From Salinimicrobium sp049687495 (GTDB taxonomy: Bacteria; Bacteroidota; Bacteroidia; Flavobacteriales; Flavobacteriaceae): 33,943 nucleotides of DNA. The notes under the pieces were generated by a model. The model did no database searches, was not told where the DNA came from, and worked only from the letters and a program-made list of their open reading frames with translations. The position numbers and the translations under genes are program-made. This document shows positions 15,299 to 23,782 of the stretch, piece after piece; position 1 is the first letter of the stretch; the number at the start of each line of letters is the position of its first letter. The stretch lies in the NCBI GenBank assembly GCA_049687495.1, contig JBAVJB010000138.1, positions 1 through 33,943 on the forward strand, in the 5' to 3' direction.

Positions 15299-15835
15299 AT
15301 GCCTCTTTACTTCATTGCTTTACTTCCACCAGAAGAGCTTCTTGAAGAGATCAAGCATCTCAAAGAGGAGATCAAACAGCGTTTTGGACCTAAACACGCG
15401 CTAAAGCTGCCGGCCCACATCACGCTGCAGATCCCTTTTCATAAGCCGAAAGAGCAGGAACCCATCCTGGAAGAAAGCCTGCTCAATTTCTCCAGGAATG
15501 AGGAAGAAATAGAAGTTGACATAGACGGCTACGCTGCCTTTATGCCGCGGGTGCTTTACCTGCACATCAAAGAGCCACAACCTATAATCGAGTTGCATGA
15601 GCGCCTGCAGGAGATGTTGGTGAATAACATTGGCCTGCAGGAGAAGGAGCAGGTAAAAAGGCTGCATCCGCACATTACCCTCGCCACAAGAGACATCAAA
15701 AAAGAGGTTTTTAAAGCCCTTTGGAAGGAGTTCAAGGAACTGGATTTTAAAGCCGGTTTTGTTGCTGAAGAGCTTCTTGTGTTCAGGCACGATGGAAAGG
15801 TGTGGGAGCAGTGGCGGAAGTTCAAATTAGGATAG
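15299..15835 (+). CDS. 2'-5' RNA ligase / 2H phosphoesterase family protein
   Basis: A 178-aa cytoplasmic protein of the LigT/ThpR-like 2H phosphoesterase superfamily. Both catalytic HxT motifs are present: His40-Ile-Thr42 in LPAHITLQIPF and His125-Ile-Thr127 in LHPHITLAT, at the usual spacing. Family members hydrolyse 2',3'-cyclic phosphates or join 2'-5' RNA ends in vitro; the cellular substrate is not known here. A TTG at 15296 is also possible, but the ATG at 15299 gives the standard MPLYFIALLPPEEL opening. The palindrome lies directly in front of the start. Confidence 0.88.
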   Translation: MPLYFIALLPPEELLEEIKHLKEEIKQRFGPKHALKLPAHITLQIPFHKPKEQEPILEESLLNFSRNEEEIEVDIDGYAAFMPRVLYLHIKEPQPIIELHERLQEMLVNNIGLQEKEQVKRLHPHITLATRDIKKEVFKALWKEFKELDFKAGFVAEELLVFRHDGKVWEQWRKFKLG

Positions 15836-15910
15836 GCCATAAACCTGATGAAAATCAACTGATAAAAGTTATAAAAGCAGTATCTTCAGGTTTCACATCT
15901 AAATCTTGAA

Positions 15911-16123
15911 ATGATGAGAAAGAATATGGGAGTTGCAGACAGGATCGTGAGGCTTTCCCTTGTCCTCCTTATCACGATCCTCTATTTCACAGGGGTTATT
16001 GGCGGTACAATAGGAGTGATCCTGCTCATTGTAGCCGGAATTCTCCTGCTTACCAGCCTCGTTAACTTTTGCCCTTTGTACTACGGGCTGGGAATAAGTT
16101 CAGGAAAAAAGGCCAAACCATAG
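15911..16123 (+). CDS. DUF2892 small membrane protein
   Basis: A 70-aa protein that begins MMRKNMGVADRIVRL and has two adjacent hydrophobic helices (about 15-28 and 32-50), then the NFCPLYYGLGIS segment that is characteristic of DUF2892 (the C-terminal membrane part of YgaP-like proteins). No rhodanese domain is attached. The start could be either of the two ATGs (15911 or 15914). Its role is unknown. It is separated by 76 bp from the gene before and 56 bp from the antiporter after it. Confidence 0.85.
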   Translation: MMRKNMGVADRIVRLSLVLLITILYFTGVIGGTIGVILLIVAGILLLTSLVNFCPLYYGLGISSGKKAKP

Positions 16124-16179
16124 AAAAAGCCTGCTATTGTTATAAAAGGCAATAAATAGGATCTACTAAATGAAAACCT

Positions 16180-18162
16180 ATGGATTTTCCTTTGCTCAGG
16201 GACATGGTGATACTGCTCGGCTTCTCGGTCGTGGTGGTGTTTTTGCTGCAGCGCATAAGGCTGCCTTCCATCCTTGGGTTTTTGATCACCGGGATGATCA
16301 TAGGTCCGTTTGGCTTCAGCCTTATTGAGAATCTTGAACAGGTAGAGATCCTTTCTGAAATAGGAGTGATCCTCCTGTTATTCGTCATCGGGATGGAGCT
16401 CACTTTGAGTCAGCTGGCTTCCATCAGAAGAACGGTGCTGTTTGGCGGGTTCTTACAGGTAGGACTTACCATTGCGGTTACTGCAGGCGTCTACCTGCTG
16501 CTGGGCTTCAGGTGGAACGTGTCAGTCTTCCTTGGATTTCTTTTTTCCCTTTCCAGTACTGCCATTGTCTTAAAAGTGCTGCAGGACCGCAATGAGATCT
16601 CCAGCCCTCACGGTAGGACTTCCCTGGGACTGCTCATCTTCCAGGATATTATCGTGGTGCCCATGATGCTTTTTACGCCAATTCTTGCTGGTGATGCAAC
16701 CGACGTTTGGCAGCAGATCTTTCTGTTACTGGTCAAGACAGGGCTCATCATTTTACTTACCTACATCAGCGCTAAGTATATTGTACCACGGGTGATGTAT
16801 TTAGTTGCAAGGACAAAGAGCAAAGAACTTTTCTTATTGACCACCATCGCGCTTTGTTTTACGGTGGCCTTTGTCACCTCTGCAGCGGGTTTGTCCCTAG
16901 CATTTGGGGCCTTTCTTGCCGGCCTCATCATTTCTGAATCTGAATACAGCTACCAGGCTACCGGAACCATCCTGCCGTTTAGAGAGCTTTTCATCAGCTT
17001 TTTCTTTGTTTCCATAGGAATGCTGCTCAACCTTGAATTCTTCCTGGAAAACGTTGGTATGGTGCTACTACTGGTGCTTATCGTTTTTGTCGTTAAAGGC
17101 AGCATTATTTCTCTCACAACAGCCTTGCTCAAATACCCGCTTAGAACGGTATTGCTTACCGGGCTGGCGCTGTTCCAGGTGGGCGAGTTCGCGTTCATTC
17201 TTTCAAGAGTGGGGCTGGAAAACAACCTGCTCTCGCCTCAAATGAACCAGTATTTTCTATCGGTTTCGGTTGTGACCATGCTGCTTACACCATTTGTGAT
17301 CATTTTTTCTGAAAAGATCACCGCCGTTTTGATGCATTCCGGAATTCACAGACCCTGGCACAGGTACAGTGCGCCAAAAGACGGAATTTCTGTTTCCCAA
17401 CCGAAAGATCCCGAAAATCACCTGCTCATCATTGGCTTTGGAATAAACGGAAGCAACCTGGCCCGGGCAGCAAAGTATGCAGATATTCCTTACAGGATCC
17501 TTGAACTCAACGCCCAGATCGTAAGGCAGGAAAAGGCCAGGGGAGAACCAATTATCTACGGGGATGCCATGCACCATCATGTGCTTGATTCGGTACAGGC
17601 CTCTAAAGCCCGGGTGGTAGTCATTGCAATTTCAGACCCACAGGCGACAAAGATCATAGTGGCCAATGTTCGTAACATGTCACCTTCGGTCTATCTCATC
17701 GTGCGCACCAGGTACGTAAAAGAGATACAATCCCTGCTTGATCTTGGAGCAGATGAGGTGATCCCGGAAGAGTTCGAAACTTCAGTAGAAATTTTCACCA
17801 GGGTGCTCACCAATTACCTCATGCCGATAGATGAATTGGAGAACCTGGTCAACATTGTAAGGGCAGACAATTATGAACTGTTTCAAAACAGAAAGCCCAT
17901 GCCCAAAACCCTGAGCACGCCGAAAATCCCTGATTTCAAGATCAGCTGTGTAAGGGTAATGGCCGACAGCGGGGAAGTTGCAGGAAAGACCATTCAAGAG
18001 ATCGATGTGCGGAAGAAATTTGGAGTAAATGTGCTGGCAATTTCCCGGAAGGAGCAAATGATCAACAGGGTCACTCCTGAAGAAAAACTACTGCAAAACG
18101 ATCTGGTATTCATCAGTGGAGACCAGGAGCATATTGACAGTTTTTTCAAGGCGGTGAAGTGA
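16180..18162 (+). CDS. CPA2-family cation:proton antiporter with TrkA-N and TrkA-C domains
   Basis: A 660-aa inner membrane protein of the KefB/KefC/YbaL-like monovalent cation:proton antiporter-2 family. Residues about 5-385 carry some 12-13 hydrophobic helices, with family motifs such as LGFLITGMIIGPFG near the start, LSSTAIVLKVL and ALFQVGEFAFILS. A TrkA-N (RCK) Rossmann domain begins at about 408 with HLLIIGFGINGSNLARA (GxGxxG), and a TrkA-C domain ends the protein (about 575-660: SCVRVMADSGEVAGKTIQEI onward). Regulation by nucleotides at the RCK domain is known for the family; the ion (K+ or Na+) is not resolved. No KefF/KefG partner gene is adjacent. Confidence 0.92.
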   Translation: MDFPLLRDMVILLGFSVVVVFLLQRIRLPSILGFLITGMIIGPFGFSLIENLEQVEILSEIGVILLLFVIGMELTLSQLASIRRTVLFGGFLQVGLTIAVTAGVYLLLGFRWNVSVFLGFLFSLSSTAIVLKVLQDRNEISSPHGRTSLGLLIFQDIIVVPMMLFTPILAGDATDVWQQIFLLLVKTGLIILLTYISAKYIVPRVMYLVARTKSKELFLLTTIALCFTVAFVTSAAGLSLAFGAFLAGLIISESEYSYQATGTILPFRELFISFFFVSIGMLLNLEFFLENVGMVLLLVLIVFVVKGSIISLTTALLKYPLRTVLLTGLALFQVGEFAFILSRVGLENNLLSPQMNQYFLSVSVVTMLLTPFVIIFSEKITAVLMHSGIHRPWHRYSAPKDGISVSQPKDPENHLLIIGFGINGSNLARAAKYADIPYRILELNAQIVRQEKARGEPIIYGDAMHHHVLDSVQASKARVVVIAISDPQATKIIVANVRNMSPSVYLIVRTRYVKEIQSLLDLGADEVIPEEFETSVEIFTRVLTNYLMPIDELENLVNIVRADNYELFQNRKPMPKTLSTPKIPDFKISCVRVMADSGEVAGKTIQEIDVRKKFGVNVLAISRKEQMINRVTPEEKLLQNDLVFISGDQEHIDSFFKAVK

Positions 18163-18177
18163 AAAAATGATAGGTGT

Positions 18178-18194
18178 CAAAAATGCCGTTTTTG
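18178..18194. repeat. 17-bp palindrome CAAAAATGCCGTTTTTG
   Basis: A copy with one arm mismatch, 15 bp after the antiporter stop codon. The rest of the 18195-18383 gap shows no convincing gene, riboswitch or promoter. Confidence 0.75.
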
Positions 18195-18383
18195 AGACTC
18201 TTTAAAAACAGAAAGCTGGCCCGATAACCATTTCAAATTATGTCCTGGGCCGGCCATAGCAAACCAATGTAAAAATTTTCATGAACCTGATAATGATCAT
18301 TATTTCAGCCGTTCTTTCTTCCGAAGTTTGTGATATCAAAATGAACAGCGAAAACGTTTTCTGAAATTGAACCGACCGTAGTT

Positions 18384-20069
18384 ATGAAAAATACCAAACC
18401 GCTGAGCGATATTGATATTGCCCAGCAAGTGCAACTCCAAAGGATCTCTGTCATCGCCAAAAAATTAGGTCTTAACCCCGAAGAAATCGAAATGTACGGG
18501 AACTATAAGGCTAAACTTCCACTCTCCTTTATTGACAAAGAAAAGGTGCAAAATGCCAACCTCATTCTGGTTTCGGCAATTTCACCCACGCCGGCAGGAG
18601 AGGGCAAGACCACTGTTTCCATCGGCCTTTCTGAGGCGCTGAACCGCCTGGGCAAAAAGACCACTGTTGTACTTCGGGAACCTTCACTGGGTCCGGTCTT
18701 CGGAATTAAAGGTGGAGCTACCGGCGGCGGATTCTCACAGGTGTTGCCCATGGAGGATATCAACCTGCATTTTACCGGCGATTTTTCCGCAGTAGAAAAG
18801 GCGCACAACCTGCTGGCTGCTATTGTTGACAACAATATTCAAAGCAAGACCAGGAGCCTTGGGCTTGATCCCAGGACCATTTCCCTGAAAAGGGTAATGG
18901 ATGTGAATGACCGTGCACTTCGCAACATAGTCATTGGCCTAGGGGGTACGGGTTCGGGTATTCCGCGGGAAAGCGGCTTTGACATAACTGCGGCATCAGA
19001 GATCATGGCTATTATGTGCCTTGCGGAAGATCTTCCAGATCTAAAAAGAAGGCTCGGCAATATCTTTATTGGGTATACTTACGACAAAAGGCCTGTATTT
19101 GCCCGCGATCTTAACGCCGAAGGTGCGATGACCGCACTTTTAAAAGACGCTATTAAACCAAATCTGGTACAGACCATAGAAGGCAATCCTGCTATCATTC
19201 ACCTTGGGCCTTTTGCTAATATCGCGCAGGGTACCAACTCGGTCATTGCGACCAGGATGGGCATGAGCCTTTCTGACTATACTGTGACAGAGGCCGGCTT
19301 CGGCTTTGACCTGGGGGCTGAAAAGTTCCTCGATATCAAATGCCAGAGCGCCGGAATCTCTCCAAAAGCTGTGGTGATCACCACTACCATTCGTGCGCTG
19401 AAATACCATGGCGGTGCCGATCTCAAAAGCCTCACCATTCCCGATGTGGAAGCACTTCAAAAAGGGCTGCCAAATCTTGAAAAGCATCTTGAGAACGCCA
19501 GGTTGTTTAACCTTACTCCAGTGATCGCGATCAACAAGTTCATCTCAGACAGTGATGAGGAAGTTGCATTGATCCAGGCTTTTGCTGAAAAAATAGGAGT
19601 AAAAGTCGCTCTTGCCGATGGTTGGGCAAGGGGAGGCGAAGGTGCTCTTGAACTGGCTCAAAAAGTTATCGAGGTAGTGGAAGCCAACAACAGCAAATTC
19701 CAGCCGTTGTATGAATGGGATTCTGCCGTAATTACCAAGGTAGAGACTATCGCCAAAAAGATCTATGGTGCCGAAAAAGTTGAATTCGGGCCTAAAGCCA
19801 GGAAAGACCTCAAAAAGATCCACGACCTGGGCATGGAACATTTGCCGGTATGTATTGCCAAGACACAAAAATCCCTGTCAGATGACCCTGCACTTCTGGG
19901 AAGGCCAACAGGCTTTACTCTGAATGTAAGAGAGATCGAGATCGCTGCAGGGGCAGGATTTTTAATTCCAATAACAGGAGACATGATGCGTATGCCGGGA
20001 TTACCTGCGTATCCGGCTTCAGAAAGAATAGATATTGACATGGAAGGAAATATTTCGGGGCTGATCTAA
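18384..20069 (+). CDS. fhs: Formate--tetrahydrofolate ligase
   Basis: A 561-aa cytoplasmic enzyme that makes 10-formyltetrahydrofolate from formate, tetrahydrofolate and ATP in one-carbon metabolism. The length matches the family (about 555 aa). The ATP-binding loop PTPAGEGKTT is at 68-77, followed by the conserved LREPSLGPVFGIKGGATGGG segment, then DINLHFTGDF, FDITAASEIMAI, TEAGFGFDLGAEKF and near the end ITGDMMRMPGLP, all typical of Fhs. It stands as a single gene with a strong terminator 23 bp after the stop. No folD or purine gene is adjacent in this window. Confidence 0.97.
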   Translation: MKNTKPLSDIDIAQQVQLQRISVIAKKLGLNPEEIEMYGNYKAKLPLSFIDKEKVQNANLILVSAISPTPAGEGKTTVSIGLSEALNRLGKKTTVVLREPSLGPVFGIKGGATGGGFSQVLPMEDINLHFTGDFSAVEKAHNLLAAIVDNNIQSKTRSLGLDPRTISLKRVMDVNDRALRNIVIGLGGTGSGIPRESGFDITAASEIMAIMCLAEDLPDLKRRLGNIFIGYTYDKRPVFARDLNAEGAMTALLKDAIKPNLVQTIEGNPAIIHLGPFANIAQGTNSVIATRMGMSLSDYTVTEAGFGFDLGAEKFLDIKCQSAGISPKAVVITTTIRALKYHGGADLKSLTIPDVEALQKGLPNLEKHLENARLFNLTPVIAINKFISDSDEEVALIQAFAEKIGVKVALADGWARGGEGALELAQKVIEVVEANNSKFQPLYEWDSAVITKVETIAKKIYGAEKVEFGPKARKDLKKIHDLGMEHLPVCIAKTQKSLSDDPALLGRPTGFTLNVREIEIAAGAGFLIPITGDMMRMPGLPAYPASERIDIDMEGNISGLI

Positions 20070-20092
20070 GGGCAAGATATATATCCTTCTAC

Positions 20093-20127
20093 AAAAGGCG
20101 GAACCTGGAGGTTCCGCCTTTTTCTTT
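20093..20127 (+). terminator. Rho-independent terminator after fhs
   Basis: Stem AAGGCGGAACC / GGTTCCGCCTT with a TGGA loop and a T-rich tail (TTTTTCTTT), 23 bp after the fhs stop. Confidence 0.92.
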
Positions 20128-20128
20128 C

Positions 20129-20145
20129 CAAAAATGTCATTTTTG
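20129..20145. repeat. 17-bp palindrome CAAAAATGTCATTTTTG
   Basis: A perfect copy extended by one more pair (C...G) on each side (20128-20146), directly after the fhs terminator. It is identical to the copy at 675-691. Confidence 0.85.
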
Positions 20146-20271
20146 GAAGTCATTTAAATTGCCTGTTTATGCCTTAGTCGTGCAAGTGTCTGAATATCAA
20201 AATCTAAATCCTTAAGGTCTACACCAAATCCCTCTCCGTTTTATTTTTATTTCACTAAATTAATTTTGAGG

Positions 20272-20299
20272 TTGTGTAACGCAATTTCAGCTAATTTTG
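20272..20299 (+). promoter_or_regulatory. Bacteroidota-type promoter for the ATP-grasp/GCS2 operon
   Basis: TTG at 20272-20274, 17 bp spacer, TAATTTTG at 20292-20299, a full match to the TTG / TAnnTTTG pattern used by the Bacteroidota primary sigma factor. Transcription would start about 20306, some 16 bp before the ATG at 20322. A second TAATTTTG lies at 20261-20268 without a good upstream TTG. Confidence 0.65.
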
Positions 20300-20321
20300 A
20301 TAAATTTTTCTAACGAGTTTA

Positions 20322-21779
20322 ATGAACAAATATATAGTTGTAAATAAGCCTGAGAAGTGGAAGATCTCCCTGGAGAACATTGAAATTATTTCTGCCCGGG
20401 ATTATCTTACAAATCCTCATTTTTCGCACCTTAAGAAGGCGAGGATCTTTAATCTATGTAAAGACTATTCCTATCAGTCAAAAGGTTATTATGTTTCTCT
20501 TTTAGCCGAAGCCCGCGGCCATTTGGCCATTCCTACGATCATGAACCTTGTCGATCTGCGCGAGCCGGTGCTGGTGAGAATTGTTTCCGAAGAATTTGAC
20601 GACCTTATTCAGAAGAGCCTTAAAGGCATAAAATCTTCGGAATTCACCCTGAGTATTTACTTTGGACAAAACGTGGCCCAGAAGTACCGGGAGTTGAGCG
20701 CCATGTTCCATCGCCACTTCCAGATCCCTTTTTTAAGGGTGAAATTTCAGCATTCCAATAAATGGGCGATCAAGTCGATCAAAGCACTTTCTGAAGCTGA
20801 AATTCCGGTGGAGCATAAGGAGATGATGTGGCAATTCGCCACGCAATATTTTGCCAAGAAACGCTATGATACGCCCAAAGCCGAAAGTTACGAGTACGAC
20901 CTGGCTATCCTGGTGCAGCAGAATGATCCGGCGCCGCCAAGCAATCAAAAGGCCTTGAAAAAGTTCGCAGAGCTGGCGGAAAAAATGAATTTCTACGTGG
21001 AATTTGTCTCGCCAAAAGACCTGTCCCGGCTTTCAGCCTTTGATGCTTTGTTTATTAGGCAGAGCACCGAGGTGAATAACGAGGCTTATGCTTTTGCCCG
21101 CAAGGCACAGCAGGAGGATATTGCCATTATAGATTATCCCGATGCTATCCTGAAGTGCTGCAACAAGGTTTTCATGGCCGAAGCGCTTGAGAACGCCGGG
21201 ATCCCAACTCCCAAAACCCTGATCGTTCACAAGGACAACCGCAATGCGGTAATAGAAAAGACAGGGCTTCCGCTGGTGTTAAAATCTCCCGATTCCACTT
21301 TTTCCTTTGGGGTCAAAAAGGCCAAAACCGAAGAGGAATATGAGCAGCTGGTTTCAGAAATGCTGAAGAAATCTGAACTGGTCATCGCGCAGGAATATAC
21401 GCCTTCAGACTATGACTGGCGCATTGGCATTCTTGACGAGAAACCCCTGTATGCCTGCCGTTATTACATGGCCAAGGGCCACTGGCAGATCTATAACTGG
21501 AACGCCAAGAAGAAAAATGACCAGGATGGCAATGCAGATTGTATGGCCATTGAAGATGTGCCTAAGAAAGTGCTGGATGTGGCGATGAGATCTGCCAAAT
21601 TGATGGGCAAAGGCCTGTATGGCATTGATGTTAAAGAGGTGAACGGCAAACCGCTGGTCATCGAGATCAATGATAATCCTAACATCGATTTTGGGGTGGA
21701 AGACGCCTTTTACGGCGATAAAGTTTATAAAGAAATCCTGCTGGCCCTCAAAAGCCGACTTGAAAAAAGATTGGAATGA
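20322..21779 (+). CDS. RLAN-type RimK-like ATP-grasp ligase
   Basis: A 485-aa cytoplasmic ligase. Residues 1 to about 150 match the RimK-like ATP-grasp N-terminal (RLAN) domain (ARIFNLCKDYSYQSKGYYVS, then SLLAEARGHLAIPTI). Residues about 190-275 resemble the preATP-grasp fold, and 280-480 form the ATP-grasp core: KVFMAEALENAGIPTPKTL, Lys321 in LVLKSPDSTFSFGV, IAQEYTPSDYDWRIGIL, and metal-binding Asp436 (GLYGIDVKEV), Glu448 and Asn450 (LVIEINDNPN). The family joins a carboxylate to an amine through an acyl-phosphate. The substrate is unknown; glutamate or a peptide end is the family expectation. The stop overlaps the next start by 4 bp (ATGA), so the genes are translationally coupled. Confidence 0.9.
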   Translation: MNKYIVVNKPEKWKISLENIEIISARDYLTNPHFSHLKKARIFNLCKDYSYQSKGYYVSLLAEARGHLAIPTIMNLVDLREPVLVRIVSEEFDDLIQKSLKGIKSSEFTLSIYFGQNVAQKYRELSAMFHRHFQIPFLRVKFQHSNKWAIKSIKALSEAEIPVEHKEMMWQFATQYFAKKRYDTPKAESYEYDLAILVQQNDPAPPSNQKALKKFAELAEKMNFYVEFVSPKDLSRLSAFDALFIRQSTEVNNEAYAFARKAQQEDIAIIDYPDAILKCCNKVFMAEALENAGIPTPKTLIVHKDNRNAVIEKTGLPLVLKSPDSTFSFGVKKAKTEEEYEQLVSEMLKKSELVIAQEYTPSDYDWRIGILDEKPLYACRYYMAKGHWQIYNWNAKKKNDQDGNADCMAIEDVPKKVLDVAMRSAKLMGKGLYGIDVKEVNGKPLVIEINDNPNIDFGVEDAFYGDKVYKEILLALKSRLEKRLE

Positions 21780-23029
21780 GTTATCACCTTTTTGAAGTCT
21801 ACGGAATAGAACTGGAATACATGCTGGTAAGGTCGAACGACCTGAAGGTGAACCCTATCGTCGACAAATTGCTTACAAAGAAGAGTGGCAGCCTTACCTC
21901 TGATGTCGAAAACGGAAAGATCGAGTGGAGCAATGAGCTGGTCGCCCACGTGGTGGAGCTCAAGACCAATGGCCCTACTGCAGATCTTGACTCACTTGAC
22001 GGCCTTTTTGCTGAAAATATTTCAGAAATGAATGCATTACTGGAGGAATTCGATTCGAAACTTTTGCCTACTGCAGCTCATCCGCTGATGGATCCGTCGA
22101 CAGAAATGCAGCTGTGGCAGCACAACTACAGCAAGATTTACGCCTTATATAACCGCATTTTTGATTGCCGCGGGCATGGTTGGAGCAATGTGCAGAGCAT
22201 GCACATTAACCTTCCGTTCTATGATGATGCCGAATTTGAGAAGCTGCACGCTGCGGTGAGGGTTTTGTTACCTGTTATTCCCGCATTGAGCGCCAGTTCT
22301 CCCATTTTTGAGGGACAGGATACAGGCTACAAAGATGCGAGGATGCACGTTTATAAGACAAATCAAAAGGAGATTCCACAAATGACCGGTAAGGTGATTC
22401 CTGAGCAGTTTTTTAGCAGGGCAGCTTACTTTAACGGCATTTTTGAGCCGATAAATGAAGCTATTCGGCCTTATGATGAGGAGCATATTCTAGATCAGCA
22501 TTTCCTAAATTCCCGTGGCGCTATAGCCAGGTTTGACCGCAATGCGATCGAGATAAGGGTGATCGATATTCAGGAGTGCCCAAAGGCCGATATTGCAGTG
22601 GCCACATTGATCATCGAGTCCCTTAAGTTGCTGGTAAGTGAAGAGCTGGTGTCGCTGCAGGATCAAAAACAGTGGCATGAAAATGAGCTTTTTGAGATCT
22701 TTGATCTTGTCATTAAAGACGCGGAAGATACGCTGCTCAAAAATGAGAAATATATGGCGGTCTTTGACCTGCACGCCGGTGCTACTGCAGGAGAGATATG
22801 GAAACGTCTTTATGGACTGGTGAAAGGAAATATTTCTGAAGCCCACAGGAAAAGCATGGAATTCCTGCTGGAACAGGGCAGTCTTTCCACCCGAATTTTA
22901 AAAGCGATAGGTAACAGGCCTTCCGAAGAAAAGATCAAACAGGTCTACACCGGCCTTGCAAATTGTCTAGCGACAAACAGCTTTTTTGAACCTGCGGCGC
23001 TTGAAAAGGCTGCAAATAATATTTTGTAA
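21776..23029 (+). CDS. Glutamate-cysteine ligase family 2 (GCS2) carboxylate-amine ligase
   Basis: A 417-aa enzyme with the glutamine-synthetase-like fold of the GCS2 family, whose characterised relatives make gamma-glutamyl amide bonds with ATP. The opening FEVYGIELEYMLV has the paired acidic metal ligands Glu12 and Glu14; ELKTNGPTADL (Glu61), SMHINLPFYDD (His143) and SRGAIARFDRNAIEIRVIDI are further family landmarks. It is not a close match to YbdK or to a plant-type GshA, so I do not call it glutathione synthesis. It starts at the overlapping ATGA and is followed after 3 bp by the amidohydrolase gene, in a strict operon. Confidence 0.87.
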   Translation: MSYHLFEVYGIELEYMLVRSNDLKVNPIVDKLLTKKSGSLTSDVENGKIEWSNELVAHVVELKTNGPTADLDSLDGLFAENISEMNALLEEFDSKLLPTAAHPLMDPSTEMQLWQHNYSKIYALYNRIFDCRGHGWSNVQSMHINLPFYDDAEFEKLHAAVRVLLPVIPALSASSPIFEGQDTGYKDARMHVYKTNQKEIPQMTGKVIPEQFFSRAAYFNGIFEPINEAIRPYDEEHILDQHFLNSRGAIARFDRNAIEIRVIDIQECPKADIAVATLIIESLKLLVSEELVSLQDQKQWHENELFEIFDLVIKDAEDTLLKNEKYMAVFDLHAGATAGEIWKRLYGLVKGNISEAHRKSMEFLLEQGSLSTRILKAIGNRPSEEKIKQVYTGLANCLATNSFFEPAALEKAANNIL

Positions 23030-23032
23030 ATC

Positions 23033-23731
23033 ATGATGCTGATCCTTACCTGTGAGCACGGGGGAAATGAGATCCCCGAAGCATATTCCTCCATCTTCGC
23101 GGAGGCAGGGGAGCAGCTGAATTCTCATCGCGGCTACGACCCGGGAGCTCTGGACCTTTTTTATGAACTGAGAGAGCTTGCAGATTTTGCCTTTTTTGAG
23201 ACCAATAGCAGGCTGCTGGTTGAACTGAATCGTTCGCTTCATCATCAACAGCTGTTTTCCGAATTTTCAAGGCCTCTTTCAAAAGCTTCCAAAAATGCCA
23301 TTTTAGAGGAGTATTATTTTCCTTATCGCCGTGAAGTGGAGCAGCAGATTCATGACCGGCTAAACGAAGGTGGGAAGGTGTTGCATCTTTCTGTCCATAG
23401 TTTCACTCCTGTACTGCAGGGAGAAACACGTAATACGGATATCGGCCTTTTGTTCGACCCGAAGAGGCAGCAGGAAAAGCAGTTTTGCAAGGGCTTCAAA
23501 AATGCCATTTTAGAGCAGGATCCTGAGCTAAAGTTACGTTTCAATTATCCTTACCGGGGCACGGCAGATGGTTTTACCACCTATCTTCGCAAGAAATTCC
23601 CGCAAAATTATTTAGGGATAGAACTGGAAGTGAATCAAAAGTATGCCAAGGAGAACAAAATGGAACTGCGTTTAAAACAGCTGATCTTCAAGGCACTTTC
23701 TTCTGTTCTAGGGAGTATTATCTCTGGTTAG
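23033..23731 (+). CDS. N-formylglutamate amidohydrolase-like (HutG-type) hydrolase
   Basis: A 232-aa protein of the N-formylglutamate amidohydrolase family, zinc-dependent enzymes with a peptidase-like fold. Motifs seen: LTCEHGGNEIP (6-15), NSHRGYDPGAL (30-40), LHLSVHSFTPVL (117-128), NTDIGLLFDP (134-143), GTADGFTTYLRKKF (176-189) and GIELEVNQKY (195-204), which together include the expected metal-binding Glu/His and the acidic residue. No histidine-utilisation genes are near, so the name HutG would mislead. In this operon it more likely cleaves an amide made or trimmed by the two ligases; that is inference. Two near-copies of the 17-bp palindrome fall in the coding sequence, each encoding KNAIL. 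Confidence 0.85.
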   Translation: MMLILTCEHGGNEIPEAYSSIFAEAGEQLNSHRGYDPGALDLFYELRELADFAFFETNSRLLVELNRSLHHQQLFSEFSRPLSKASKNAILEEYYFPYRREVEQQIHDRLNEGGKVLHLSVHSFTPVLQGETRNTDIGLLFDPKRQQEKQFCKGFKNAILEQDPELKLRFNYPYRGTADGFTTYLRKKFPQNYLGIELEVNQKYAKENKMELRLKQLIFKALSSVLGSIISG

Positions 23732-23737
23732 AAAATT

Positions 23738-23766
23738 AAAAAAGCGGGAACATTCCCGCTTTTTTA
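23738..23766. terminator. Bidirectional Rho-independent terminator between convergent genes
   Basis: AAAAAAGCGGGAA / TTCCCGCTTTTTT stem with A-run and T-run on the two sides, so it can stop transcription from both directions: the amidohydrolase operon (+) and the ADH-OsmC pair (-). Confidence 0.9.
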
Positions 23767-23782
23767 ATGATTTTAAAACTTC

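Noticed and set aside
18281..18364. 27-codon frame (MNLIMIIISAVLSS...) before fhs
   Set aside because: Too short, no ribosome binding site, no lipobox or family match; only a hydrophobic start by chance is likely.
21776..23029. Glutathione biosynthesis (gshA) for the GCS2 gene
   Set aside because: The partner ATP-grasp protein is RLAN/RimK-like rather than GshB-like, and the GCS2 protein is a general family member without gshA-specific features that I can point to.
23033..23731. hutG of a histidine-utilisation pathway
   Set aside because: No hutH, hutU or hutI is near, and the gene is fused by operon structure to two amide ligases.
20322..23731. Anti-phage defence island
   Set aside because: No nuclease, toxin, NTPase effector or integrase is adjacent, and the neighbours (fhs, OsmC, ADH) are ordinary chromosomal genes; a metabolic or modification role fits better.
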